64,000 bases of DNA from Simiduia curdlanivorans (GCF_030409605.1 NZ_JAUFQG010000006.1:620001-684000), one strand, 5' to 3'. Shown: positions 36,039-43,565, counted from the first letter of the stretch. Made by a program: numbers and translations. Notes: generated from the sequence alone by a model not told the origin.

Positions 36039-36689
36039 TTACAGCGGCAGTAACTCTAACTCAACGCGACGGTTGCTTTCGCGCCCGGCGGCCGTCTCGT
36101 TACTCGCAATGGGGTAGCTCTCGCCATAACCCACGGATTGAATACGGGTAGCGGGAATTTGTTGACCTTGAAGGTATTGAGCCACGCTCGAGGCGCGCTG
36201 TTGGCTTAATACTTGGTTGCTGGAATCGCTGCCCACCGAGTCAGTGTGACCGGCAACTTTAATGGCGGTTTTGTTAAATTTCTTTAACACTTTGGCAACA
36301 CTGTTCAGGGTTGGGTAAAAGTCACTGCGGATCTCATGACGGCCACTGGCGAAAGTAATATTACCCGGCATAATCAGATAGACCTTGTCGCCCTCTCGAC
36401 GCACCTGCACGCCGGTGCCTTGCAACTCTTGGCGCAAAGCGGCTTCCTGTTGATCCATGTAGTAGCCAACACCACCACCGGCAACGCCGCCTATCACAGC
36501 GCCCGTGGCCGCAGCCTTGCCGCGATCTTTGCCCTTTTTCGCCGTGGCCGCGCCAAGAACCGCACCGGCAACCGCACCTACAGCCGCGCCCGTGGTGGCA
36601 TTGCTGGTTTTTTCCTCACCGGTATAAGGATCAATTGTCTGGCAAGCCGCCATGGTCAGAGCCAAAAGAGCAATAATCAAAAATCGCAT
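36039..36689 (-). CDS. OmpA-family lipoprotein with glycine-zipper domain (YiaD-like)
   Basis: A 216-residue lipoprotein. MRFLIIALLALTMAAC gives a lipobox cysteine at C16. Residues ~30-75 are a glycine zipper (GAAVGAVAGAVLGAATA and GAVIGGVAGGGVGY). The C-terminal OmpA domain (~105-216) has FASGRHEI, VAGHTDSVGS, LSQQRASSVAQYL and NRRVELEL and should bind peptidoglycan. It links outer membrane and cell wall. The ATG at 36689 was chosen because GAGG lies 6 bases upstream and the lipoprotein signal starts there; a TTG four codons earlier is also in frame. Confidence 0.93.
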   Translation of the reverse strand: MRFLIIALLALTMAACQTIDPYTGEEKTSNATTGAAVGAVAGAVLGAATAKKGKDRGKAAATGAVIGGVAGGGVGYYMDQQEAALRQELQGTGVQVRREGDKVYLIMPGNITFASGRHEIRSDFYPTLNSVAKVLKKFNKTAIKVAGHTDSVGSDSSNQVLSQQRASSVAQYLQGQQIPATRIQSVGYGESYPIASNETAAGRESNRRVELELLPL

Positions 36690-36897
36690 TGTGCACCTCA
36701 AAAAAGAGTCAAAAAACTGAAATAACGCCGTTAAGACCCAAGCGCGAACACTTAGTTCATTTAACGTGCGGCAGTATACAAGGGTTATTACGAGGGGATA
36801 AGTGGCGGTGATCTCATTACCAGACAGATTTATCGAAACTGGTTATTCACGCCCGCTGCCGCTATGCTCTGCGCCATTCGATACGGGGGCAACAAAT

Positions 36898-37419
36898 ATG
36901 ACGGGCTATAAACTTCTTCTGCTGTTCTGCGCGAGCGGCGCCCTGCTTTGTGCCTGCAAAGGTTACGAGGTAACGCTGAACGAGCGCGAGATATACAAAC
37001 CAGCGCCCGCGCTAACGCAATTCCACATGGCCGATAACAACCTGCAAACTTGTATCGACCAAACCATCAAAGATAAGAACATCACGGCCGTAGCACAGCT
37101 CACCCAACTGAGCTGTACCCATGCGGGAATTAACGATTTATCGGGCTTGAGTTACTTTTCGGCGCTTGAGGCACTTAACCTAGCCGACAATGACATACAG
37201 GCCATCGAGCCCCTGGCAAAGCTCAGTAAATTAAAAGTGTTGCGGCTGGAGAATAACCGTATCCAAGGCACAGATGCGGTGTTATCGCTACTCCAGTTAC
37301 AAACATTAGATTTACGCGGCAACCCAGCGCTAGCCTGTGATGAATTAGCCCGCCTGGTAGAACAAAGCCCGGCGGACATATCCCTACCACAGCATTGTGC
37401 TAACCCAACACTGCCTTAG
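36898..37419 (+). CDS. Leucine-rich-repeat lipoprotein
   Basis: A 173-residue lipoprotein. The signal MTGYKLLLLFCASGALLCAC ends at the modified cysteine C20. Residues ~55-165 form short LRR units (LSGLSYFSALEALNLADN, LAKLSKLKVLRLENNRI, LLQLQTLDLRGNP), the type found in internalin-like bacterial proteins. It probably binds another envelope protein; the partner is unknown. The ATG at 36898 has GGGGG upstream and begins the signal, so the 32 extra codons upstream are left out. The stop codon lies within a 16-bp tandem repeat. Confidence 0.82.
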   Translation: MTGYKLLLLFCASGALLCACKGYEVTLNEREIYKPAPALTQFHMADNNLQTCIDQTIKDKNITAVAQLTQLSCTHAGINDLSGLSYFSALEALNLADNDIQAIEPLAKLSKLKVLRLENNRIQGTDAVLSLLQLQTLDLRGNPALACDELARLVEQSPADISLPQHCANPTLP

Positions 37420-37453
37420 CCCAACACTGCCTTCGCGCACCACTGCCTTAGTC
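37406..37453 (+). repeat. Three 16-bp tandem repeats spanning a stop codon
   Basis: Units at 37406-37421, 37422-37437 and 37438-37453 share the core CACTGCCTTAG/CG with few changes (first unit CAACACTGCCTTAGCC). The first unit contains the last codons and TAG stop of the LRR lipoprotein gene. The unit length is not a multiple of three. Confidence 0.8.
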
Positions 37454-37495
37454 CAACGCGGCCCCGGAGATTGCCAAGAGTGACAGACGGGCCGG

Positions 37496-37768
37496 CTACT
37501 TAGAGCAAAACATCAACCCAATCGTGCTCTTTTCCTGGTGCATAACCTTCATGGCCACGGGGTCATCATTAATCTGCCCAGCAATTTTCTTAAAAATCAC
37601 ATGCACTAAGGTTCCTGGCGGCGGTACCTGCTCCGTTTCCAGCTGCACTGAGGCCCCGCCATCGGAAATGTCGCGGGTATAGCCCACCAAGGTACCAAAG
37701 GCCGGGTGCGTCATCTCTACTCGGATAGATGTTGCTTGACGCGCATACCTGCGACGGTCTGAATCCAC
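37496..37768 (-). CDS. PilZ-domain protein
   Basis: A 90-residue single PilZ domain, the expected size. The c-di-GMP-binding motifs RRRYAR (residues 5-10) and DISDGGASV are both intact, so it likely binds c-di-GMP and relays the signal to motility or polysaccharide systems. It starts at GTG (37766-37768) with AGGGAG 6-7 bases upstream. It is monocistronic with a long upstream region. Confidence 0.92.
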   Translation of the reverse strand: MDSDRRRYARQATSIRVEMTHPAFGTLVGYTRDISDGGASVQLETEQVPPPGTLVHVIFKKIAGQINDDPVAMKVMHQEKSTIGLMFCSK

Positions 37769-37967
37769 AATATACTCCCTACAAACGTCTAAATTATGAC
37801 CAACACATCGACGAAGTTAGCCGGCTTTGCCATTGCCGCGGCAACAAAATCGCTTTCAGTATAGGCGGCAAATCGAATGTAACCGGTCATTTTTAGAACC
37901 AAGTGCACGACTTACAATCGACAAGTTTTTAAATTCAAACTAATGTACTAACTAATAGCCAGAGCTC

Positions 37968-37982
37968 GATTAATTTTTAATC
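37968..37982. promoter_or_regulatory. GATTAA palindrome, left copy
   Basis: GATTAATTTTTAATC is a perfect inverted repeat (6-bp arms, 3-bp centre), about 200 bp upstream of the PilZ gene. A related palindrome occurs at 38079, so both may bind the same protein. Confidence 0.45.
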
Positions 37983-37993
37983 AGATTTCAGTT

Positions 37994-38016
37994 TTATCCC
38001 CACTTTCTGTGGATAA
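37994..38016. promoter_or_regulatory. Inverted pair of DnaA-box-like 9-mers
   Basis: TTATCCCCA (37994-38002, one mismatch to TTATCCACA) faces TGTGGATAA (38008-38016, an exact DnaA box in reverse) across 5 bp. Together they also make an imperfect hairpin. No replication gene is nearby, so this is more likely a DnaA-responsive or titration site, or chance. Confidence 0.4.
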
Positions 38017-38078
38017 GTCTGTGCATGACCCTTTTGAAACAGCGCCAATTGCCCTAGTTATGCGGGGCAGATACGGAT

Positions 38079-38095
38079 TGATTAAAATTTAATCA
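38079..38095. promoter_or_regulatory. GATTAA palindrome, right copy
   Basis: TGATTAAAATTTAATCA is a perfect inverted repeat of 8-bp arms around one A. It shares the GATTAA/TTAATC arms with the palindrome at 37968, with the DnaA-like pair between them. Confidence 0.45.
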
Positions 38096-38452
38096 GCAAG
38101 AAAAATAGCTATCAAAAACAACAAGTTATATATGTCAATATGTTCAGGTGCCAATTTATTGTCGGCATCAATTAGGAGCCCAAAGCAAGTCAGCTTAGGG
38201 TGTGGAAATATATGACAGGTTAGACAGGTAGAAACTTTATCAGGCGTGAAGGGTTCACTAACTTGAAGCATCTTTCGGCATTTTTTAGCGTTAATGGGTA
38301 TAAAAATAGCGACTTTGAATGACAAACTAATCTTAGATAGTGTGGTAGCTGTCACATTGGCGCCCTACACTCGCGCATCTTCTCTACCTAGCGCAAAGCA
38401 TCAACACCTACTTGGCCAATAAATGGCTTTACTCTAGGGCAAAGTGTTGGCG

Positions 38453-38477
38453 AAAAAAAACCGCGCTCGAGGCGCGG
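38453..38477 (-). terminator. Rho-independent terminator of the peroxiredoxin gene
   Basis: On the minus strand CCGCGC and GCGCGG form a stem with a 5-nt loop, followed by a run of eight T residues (A-run at 38453-38460 on the plus strand), 19 bp after the stop codon. Confidence 0.88.
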
Positions 38478-38496
38478 CTTCCAAATACCCACAAAC

Positions 38497-39099
38497 TTAC
38501 AGTTTGTCAGCATTCTCTTTCAGGTAAGCGGCAACACCTTCTGGTGATGCAGTCATACCTTTATCGCCATCTTTCCAACCGGCAGGGCATACTTCGCCGT
38601 GCTCTTGGTTAAACGCCAAGGCATCAACCATGCGTAACATCTCATCAACGTTACGGCCCAATGGTAAGTCGTTCACTACTTGGTGACGCACTAAACCATC
38701 TTCGTCGATTAAGAAAGAACCGCGGAAAGCTACGCCACCCTCAGACTCAACATCGTAATCTTTACAGATTGAGTGGGTGATATCGGCAACCAAGGTATAG
38801 CGAACTGGGCCAATACCGCCTTGATCTACTGGGGTATTACGCCAAGCGTTGTGGCTGAAATGTGAGTCAATTGACACACCAATCACTTCAACATTGCGCT
38901 TTTTAAACTCCTCGATGCGGTGATCGAAAGCCAATAACTCAGACGGACAAACAAAGGTGAAGTCCAGTGGATAGAAGAACACCACGGCTTTCTTGCCCTT
39001 AATGCTCGCGGCCAAATTGTACTCATCAACGATTTCGCCAGATGCTAATACAGCTGCTGCGGTAAAGTCTGGAGCTTGCTTGCCTACTAATACGCCCAT
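38497..39099 (-). CDS. Typical 2-Cys peroxiredoxin (AhpC/Prx1 type)
   Basis: A 200-residue thiol peroxidase that reduces hydrogen peroxide and organic peroxides in the cytoplasm. The peroxidatic cysteine is C51 in FTFVCPSE and the resolving cysteine C171 in GEVCPAGW. The length and C-terminal arm place it among Prx1-type enzymes. The gene is monocistronic with a strong terminator, and its promoter region is shared with the divergent bfd gene. No ahpF is adjacent, so the reductant is not known. AAGGAGA precedes the ATG at 39099. Confidence 0.95.
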   Translation of the reverse strand: MGVLVGKQAPDFTAAAVLASGEIVDEYNLAASIKGKKAVVFFYPLDFTFVCPSELLAFDHRIEEFKKRNVEVIGVSIDSHFSHNAWRNTPVDQGGIGPVRYTLVADITHSICKDYDVESEGGVAFRGSFLIDEDGLVRHQVVNDLPLGRNVDEMLRMVDALAFNQEHGEVCPAGWKDGDKGMTASPEGVAAYLKENADKL

Positions 39100-39429
39100 G
39101 TTTTATCTCCTTGTTCAATTCGAATACAGGGTTTGTAAGGGTAACGCGGTAAATTTCATGATTGACCCAGCATAGGCCGCTTCAACCAAAATTTCAGGTG
39201 ATGCCAATTAGCCAGTGCAACTGCCGCCACCAAAGAAAAATCAGCGGCGCAATAGTAGCCTGCGCACGCCGCCTGTCTCATTGAGTTTCTATATGGTACC
39301 GATTGCAGTGGATTCAAGGGTAATCCAAACAAACAGTTATAAATAAGAATTATTCCTATCAGCTATTGACAATGATTCCTATTACCGTAAACTCCTCAAC
39401 TGTGATTTAACCATCCAGTGAAGAACATT
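39100..39429. other. Divergent promoter region of peroxiredoxin and bfd
   Basis: A 330-bp stretch without a gene. Its right half carries a sigma-70-like promoter for bfd and two Fur-like boxes, listed separately. The left half presumably holds the peroxiredoxin promoter; I see no clear OxyR site in it. Confidence 0.5.
39342..39393 (+). promoter_or_regulatory. bfd promoter with two Fur-like boxes
   Basis: TTGACA (39366-39371) and TAAACT (39388-39393), 16 bp apart, form a good sigma-70 promoter 36 bp before the bfd ATG. Two 19-bp segments resemble the Fur consensus: 39342-39360 matches 12 of 19 positions by eye and 39368-39386 matches 13 of 19. The second overlaps the promoter, so iron-bound Fur would repress bfd. 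This agrees with known iron control of bfd in Pseudomonas. Confidence 0.6.
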
Positions 39430-39636
39430 ATGTACGTCTGCATCTGCAAAGGCATTACCGACTCTCAAATAACCGACGCTGTCGCGGGCGGTGCCACTAA
39501 CCTGCGCAAAGTGCGCAAGGCCTTAGGTGTGGCGAGCCAATGTGGCAAGTGCAGTATGTTGGCGCAAGAAATCATTGATGAAACCCTGCAGATGCACACC
39601 GGCGGCAATGGCGACCTCTTTTACGCCGCGGCATAA
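39430..39636 (+). CDS. bfd: Bacterioferritin-associated ferredoxin
   Basis: A 68-residue [2Fe-2S] protein that reduces and mobilises iron stored in bacterioferritin. It starts MYVCICKGITDSQI and has the four conserved cysteines (C4, C6 and the pair in SQCGKC). The ATG at 39430 gives the canonical N-terminus; a GTG four codons earlier is also in frame. Fur-like boxes lie upstream and bfr follows after 144 bp. Confidence 0.95.
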   Translation: MYVCICKGITDSQITDAVAGGATNLRKVRKALGVASQCGKCSMLAQEIIDETLQMHTGGNGDLFYAAA

Positions 39637-39780
39637 ACGCTAAGTATTCGTATTTTCAACTGCGCTACACATCTACGTCAACTCCTTATATTTCAAACAC
39701 TTACAGCCTAAATTCTTGACAGATGTCTAACCGAGGCACACACTTGCTCACTTACACTTTCGAGCAAATGGAGCCCTTGT

Positions 39781-40251
39781 ATGAAAGGCGACCCGCAAGT
39801 ACTTGTCCATCTCAATAAAGCGCTTGGCAATGAACTCATCGCCATTAATCAGTACTTCTTGCATGCGCGCATGTATAAAGACTGGGGCCTGAAAGAACTG
39901 GCCGATAAGGAGTATCACGAGTCCATCGATGAAATGAAGCACGCCGATCTGTTGATCGAGCGCATCCTATTTCTCGAAGGCATTCCCAATCTTCAAGATT
40001 TGGGCAAGCTGATGATCGGCGAAAACGTGAAGGAAATGCTGAGCTGCGACCTTAAGTTAGAACTTAAGGCGATTCCCGATCTGAAAGCCGGCATTAAGTA
40101 CTGTGAGTCTGTGCAAGACTATATAAGCCGCGACGTTCTGAAGCACATACTCGAGTCTGAAGAAGAGCACGTGGATTGGCTCGAAACCCAACTCGGGTTG
40201 ATCGACCGAGTCGGCTTGCAGAACTACCAGCAGTCGCAAATGGAATCCTAA
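39781..40251 (+). CDS. bfr: Bacterioferritin
   Basis: A 156-residue haem-containing ferritin that stores iron in a 24-subunit shell. The ferroxidase ligands E18, E51, H54, E94, E127 and H130 are all present, and M52 supplies the haem ligand, so both the di-iron site and the haem site are intact. It follows bfd, its electron donor for iron release. A large bidirectional terminator begins at the stop codon. Confidence 0.97.
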   Translation: MKGDPQVLVHLNKALGNELIAINQYFLHARMYKDWGLKELADKEYHESIDEMKHADLLIERILFLEGIPNLQDLGKLMIGENVKEMLSCDLKLELKAIPDLKAGIKYCESVQDYISRDVLKHILESEEEHVDWLETQLGLIDRVGLQNYQQSQMES

Positions 40252-40326
40252 AAAAAGCCCGCTGAAGCCACTGCTGTCCCAGAAAAACGACGCGATCGCA
40301 GTGCCGCTGAAGCGGGCTTTTTTTTG
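40251..40326. terminator. Long nested bidirectional terminator between bfr and HIT gene
   Basis: Outer arms AAAAAAGCCCGCT (40251-40263) and AGCGGGCTTTTTT (40311-40323) pair perfectly. Inside, CACTGC (40269-40274) pairs with GCAGTG (40298-40303). A-runs and T-runs on both sides serve the two convergent genes. The span between outer arms (47 nt) is much longer than in a usual terminator. It contains the 12-mer ACTGCTGTCCCA, which recurs at 43226 in a similar place. Confidence 0.85.
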
Positions 40327-40338
40327 TCTTTTTCAGCG

Positions 40339-40764
40339 CTAGGTTGCGGCGCTAAAGTTCTCGCCGGCCAGCGCATTGATGAGCTTTTCCCGGCGGCGCA
40401 ACAATTTGTCAGATTCATAGGCCTTGCTAGCAACTTTACCCCACACAGGGCCAGGCCAAGCGGCATCCTGCTCAAAGCGCGCGATATGATGCACATGCAA
40501 CTGCGGCACCATATTCCCCAACGCCGCCACATTGATCTTTTTTGGGTCGAACAGGCTTACCATCACCTCAGCCAGCAAGCAGGACTCATCCATCAATAAA
40601 TGCCGTTCGCGCTCATTGAGATGGTGGATTTCAGTAATTGCTGCTCGCTCTGGAACCAGCAAACACCAAGGATAATTAGCGTCCAGACTCAATCTGACCT
40701 GACACAGGGCCATGCGCCCCAAGAGTACGGAATCTTGCTCTAATTGCGGATGAAGGGAAAACAT
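40339..40764 (-). CDS. HIT-family protein
   Basis: A 141-residue histidine-triad nucleotide-binding protein. The triad reads QLHVHHIAR (the family pattern is HxHxH), and the YPWCLLVPER segment near residue 31 is typical of the Pseudomonas-type HIT domains. Members hydrolyse or transfer nucleotidyl groups, but the substrate here is unknown. Convergent with bfr and divergent from proS. Confidence 0.9.
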   Translation of the reverse strand: MFSLHPQLEQDSVLLGRMALCQVRLSLDANYPWCLLVPERAAITEIHHLNERERHLLMDESCLLAEVMVSLFDPKKINVAALGNMVPQLHVHHIARFEQDAAWPGPVWGKVASKAYESDKLLRRREKLINALAGENFSAAT

Positions 40765-40843
40765 AACCTACCTCATTGTGCCCATTGGCCTATGCCCCTT
40801 AGAATAGCCGGTTTGAAGTTCATGATCTATTAAAGAGAAATCC

Positions 40844-42568
40844 ATGCGCGCTAGTCGTTTTTTGATTGCCACCCTGAAAGAAACCCCCAATGACGCAGAA
40901 GTCATCAGCCACCAGCTGATGTTAAGGGCGGGCATGATCCGGAAACTCGCCTCTGGTCTCTATACTTGGCTACCGCTGGGTTTACGGGTGTTGCGTAAAG
41001 TAGAAGCCATTGTGCGCGAAGAGATGAACGCCGCTTGCTCGCAAGAGGTTTTAATGCCTGTGGTACAGCCGGCGGAGCTTTGGCAGGAATCCGGCCGCTG
41101 GCAGCAGTATGGGCCGGAATTGCTGCGCATCACCGATCGCCACCAGCGCGCTTTTTGCCTGGGACCGACCCATGAGGAGGTCATCACTGACTTAGTGCGC
41201 AACGAAATCAAGTCTTACAAGCAGCTACCGGCCAGCTTTTATCAAATTCAAACCAAGTTTCGCGACGAAATTCGGCCACGCTTCGGCGTGATGCGCTCGC
41301 GTGAATTCATCATGAAAGACGCCTACTCCTTTCATGCCAGCCAAGCGTGTTTGCAAAAAACCTACGACACTATGCATCAGGCCTACTGCAATATCTTTAA
41401 CCGCATTGGCCTAAAGTATCGTCCAGTACTCGCCGATACCGGTTCCATCGGCGGTGCTTTTTCCCATGAATTTCACGTCTTGGCCGCCAGCGGTGAAGAC
41501 GCCATCGTGTTTAGCGACGGTTCAGATTACGCCGCCAATATCGAAAAAGCCGAAGCCCTTGCGCCGGCCGGTACTCGCCCGCCCGCGAGCCAACAATTAA
41601 CCAAGGTGGCAACGCCTAATGTCGCCAGCATCGACGAGGTTTGTCGCAGCCTCGAAATCGATGCTGCTAAAACAGTGAAAACCTTAATCGTCTTAGGCGA
41701 AGCCGAAAAAGATGCACCGCAGCCACTCATCGCGCTGGTATTACGCGGCGATCACGCACTCAATGAAATTAAAGCGGAAAAGCTTGCCGGCGTGGCAAAT
41801 CCCTTGGTCTTCGCCTCAGAGGAACAAGTGAAAGCCGCTCTAGGTGTTAGCGTAGGTTCGATAGGCCCAATCAAGTTGCCCATTGCCATGATTGTCGATC
41901 GCGCCGCCGCTCACTTAGCGGATTTCACCTGTGGCGCCAATGAAGACGGCTTCCACTTTACCGGTGCGAACTGGTCGCGCGATGCCGAGTGCACTCGTAT
42001 AGAAGACATCCGCAATGTGGTCGCCGGCGATCCAAGTCCCGATGGCAAAGGCCAACTGGATATCAAACGCGGCATCGAAGTGGGCCACATTTTCCAACTC
42101 GGCACAAAATACTCAGAGGCCCTGAGCGCCAAAGTGTTGAGTGAAAATGGCAAAGCCGAAACCATGACCATGGGCTGCTACGGCATAGGTGTTACCCGTG
42201 TGGTGGCTGCGGCTATCGAACAAAATCACGATCAAAACGGTATCGTTTGGCCCAATGCCATCGCGCCTTTTCATGTGGCGCTTGTACCTATCAACATGAA
42301 TAAATCTGAGGCCGTTCGCGCCGCCTGCGAAAATGTCTACGCCGAACTCAGCGCCGCTGGCGTCGAGGTTTTGTTTATGGATGAAGACAAGGCTCGCCTT
42401 GGCGTCATGTTGGCAAATGCCGAGCTCATGGGCATTCCTCACCGTATCGTTATCGGCGATCGCGGTTTAGAAACCCAAGAAGTTGAATACAAAGGCCGCC
42501 GAGACAGCGAAAGCCGTCAGTTGCCGCTGGCCGGCATCGTCAACTACATCAAGACAGAAGTTGCCTAA
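40844..42568 (+). CDS. proS: Prolyl-tRNA synthetase
   Basis: A 574-residue class II aminoacyl-tRNA synthetase of the bacterial type. MRASRFLIATLKETPNDAEV is the family N-terminus. Motif 2 appears as FRDEIRPRFGVMRSREF, and motif 3 as GCYGIGVTRVVAAAIEQ. Between them (~225-395) lies the YbaK-like editing domain that removes alanine from mischarged tRNA. The C-terminal anticodon-binding domain covers ~470-574. The lytic transglycosylase start codon lies 1 bp after its stop, indicating coupled translation. Confidence 0.98.
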   Translation: MRASRFLIATLKETPNDAEVISHQLMLRAGMIRKLASGLYTWLPLGLRVLRKVEAIVREEMNAACSQEVLMPVVQPAELWQESGRWQQYGPELLRITDRHQRAFCLGPTHEEVITDLVRNEIKSYKQLPASFYQIQTKFRDEIRPRFGVMRSREFIMKDAYSFHASQACLQKTYDTMHQAYCNIFNRIGLKYRPVLADTGSIGGAFSHEFHVLAASGEDAIVFSDGSDYAANIEKAEALAPAGTRPPASQQLTKVATPNVASIDEVCRSLEIDAAKTVKTLIVLGEAEKDAPQPLIALVLRGDHALNEIKAEKLAGVANPLVFASEEQVKAALGVSVGSIGPIKLPIAMIVDRAAAHLADFTCGANEDGFHFTGANWSRDAECTRIEDIRNVVAGDPSPDGKGQLDIKRGIEVGHIFQLGTKYSEALSAKVLSENGKAETMTMGCYGIGVTRVVAAAIEQNHDQNGIVWPNAIAPFHVALVPINMNKSEAVRAACENVYAELSAAGVEVLFMDEDKARLGVMLANAELMGIPHRIVIGDRGLETQEVEYKGRRDSESRQLPLAGIVNYIKTEVA

Positions 42569-42569
42569 G

Positions 42570-43142
42570 ATGCGCGCTTGGTGCTGTGTATTGCTAACAC
42601 TTGTGCTTGGCTTAGTTAATAGCCATCACGCGTTAGCGAGCACGGCAACGCCTGAGATTGACGACGAATTAAGAACTTTACTGCTAAACGCCGTTAAATC
42701 TTCCGATAGCTTCGTCGATCGCTTCGATGCCGAAGCCTGGTTAATGCTGCAATCTAATAAGCTCAACCGGTTCGTCAAAGAACCGGAAAAACGCTTAACT
42801 ATTTTGCGCGCAGTGCACAGCGAAGCGAAGCGCGCCGGCTTGCAACCGGAGCTAGTCTTAGCGGTGATTGAAATTGAAAGTGCATTCGATCGCTACGCCG
42901 TGTCGCGTGTCGGCGCCCAAGGCATGATGCAAGTTATGCCATTTTGGAAACTCGAGATTGGCCGTGCCGATGACAATTTAATCGACATGCATACCAATTT
43001 ACGTTACGGCTGCACCATTCTAAAACATTACATAAACCGGTCTGACGGCCACTGGGCCGACGCCTTAGCGCGCTACAACGGCTCCTATGGTAAGTATTGG
43101 TACTCGGAGAAAGTTCTTAACGCTTGGCAGCGCTGGCGCTAA
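42570..43142 (+). CDS. Exported lytic transglycosylase (Slt domain)
   Basis: A 190-residue protein with a signal peptide (MRAWCCVLLTLVLGLVNS, cleavage near HALA) and a C-terminal SLT domain. The catalytic Glu is in EIESAFDRYAVS, followed by GAQGMMQVMP and NLRYGCTILKHYI, the family landmarks. It should cleave peptidoglycan glycan strands non-hydrolytically. I chose the ATG at 42570 because the signal begins there; a frame-open extension into proS adds 29 unlikely residues. Directly coupled to proS, which is a recurrent arrangement in gammaproteobacteria. Confidence 0.93.
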   Translation: MRAWCCVLLTLVLGLVNSHHALASTATPEIDDELRTLLLNAVKSSDSFVDRFDAEAWLMLQSNKLNRFVKEPEKRLTILRAVHSEAKRAGLQPELVLAVIEIESAFDRYAVSRVGAQGMMQVMPFWKLEIGRADDNLIDMHTNLRYGCTILKHYINRSDGHWADALARYNGSYGKYWYSEKVLNAWQRWR

Positions 43143-43205
43143 TTTAATCATCGAATTAACCATGCTTAAATGAACTCGTCCATGACCACCGTGTTCTAAA
43201 ACAAT

Positions 43206-43533
43206 AAAAAGGCGCCGATAAGGCAACTGCTGTCCCATAGTTTTGTCGCGGGAGAGTTTGGTGCCCGTACTAGCGACCGTCACCCGCATGGGTTGATATC
43301 GCTAATAGGCAAAGCATGCTTTGCAGCGATAGCAACGCCCACAATGTGTCAATGTGGGCCGGTCCCAAAGGGCGGGTGTTGAGACTACATGGACGTATTC
43401 ACGTCGTGTCGCTAGTACGGGCACCAAACTCATGCCAAACGTACACCGAGATGTCGAATCTATTGTGAGGCTTAAAGCCTAACGATGATCGCGCCGTTTT
43501 TGTGGAACACTAGTGTCGATCAGGCGCCTTTTT
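43206..43533. terminator. Split bidirectional terminator arms enclosing a structured insert
   Basis: AAAAAGGCGCC (43206-43216) and GGCGCCTTTTT (43523-43533) are perfect complements, placed between the convergent transglycosylase and NDH-2 genes exactly as a bidirectional terminator would be. However, the arms are 306 bp apart. The insert carries the 178-bp inverted-repeat element, plus ACACTAGTGT (43507-43516) and AGGCTT/AAGCCT (43468-43480) palindromes. It looks like a terminator interrupted by, or evolved around, the element. GGCGCC is itself self-complementary, so each arm might also act alone. Confidence 0.55.
43254..43431. repeat. 178-bp element with perfect 24-bp inverted repeats and internal hairpins
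   Basis: Bases 43254-43277 (starting GAGTTTGGTGCC) are the exact reverse complement of 43408-43431 (ending GGCACCAAACTC). Inside are CACCCGC/GCGGGTG (43281-43287 with 43372-43378), TATCGCT/AGCGATA (43297-43303 with 43325-43331) enclosing the palindrome GCAAAGCATGCTTTGC (43309-43324), GCCCACA/TGTGGGC (43337-43343 with 43353-43359), and GACGT/ACGTC (43392-43396 with 43401-43405). All stems nest without conflict, giving a branched structure. It encodes no protein. It may be a MITE-like mobile repeat or a structured RNA. Confidence 0.8.
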
Positions 43534-43565
43534 AGTCAAACAGCATTTCATTCATCGTTAGCAAA

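Larger units (their letters stand above)
37769..38452. other. Long intergenic region with palindromes and DnaA-like boxes
   Basis: About 680 bp separate the PilZ start from the peroxiredoxin terminator. The centre (37960-38100) holds an inverted pair of DnaA-box-like 9-mers flanked by two related GATTAA palindromes, listed separately. An 88-codon open frame at 38089-38355 on the minus strand has no recognisable product and starts within no clear ribosome site, so I do not call it a gene. Confidence 0.5.

Noticed and set aside
37994..38016. Replication origin at the DnaA-like boxes
   Set aside because: Only two boxes, no AT-rich unwinding array of repeats, and no dnaA, dnaN or parAB genes nearby.
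38089..38355. 88-codon minus-strand open frame in the PilZ-peroxiredoxin gap
   Set aside because: No recognisable family, no clear ribosome site, and it overlaps the GATTAA palindrome. Composition looks like non-coding AT-rich DNA.
42483..42569. 29-codon upstream extension of the lytic transglycosylase
   Set aside because: It lies wholly inside proS; the signal peptide begins at the ATG at 42570.
43206..43533. Intact insertion sequence between the transglycosylase and ndh genes
   Set aside because: No transposase frame or evident target duplication; only inverted repeats and hairpins are present.
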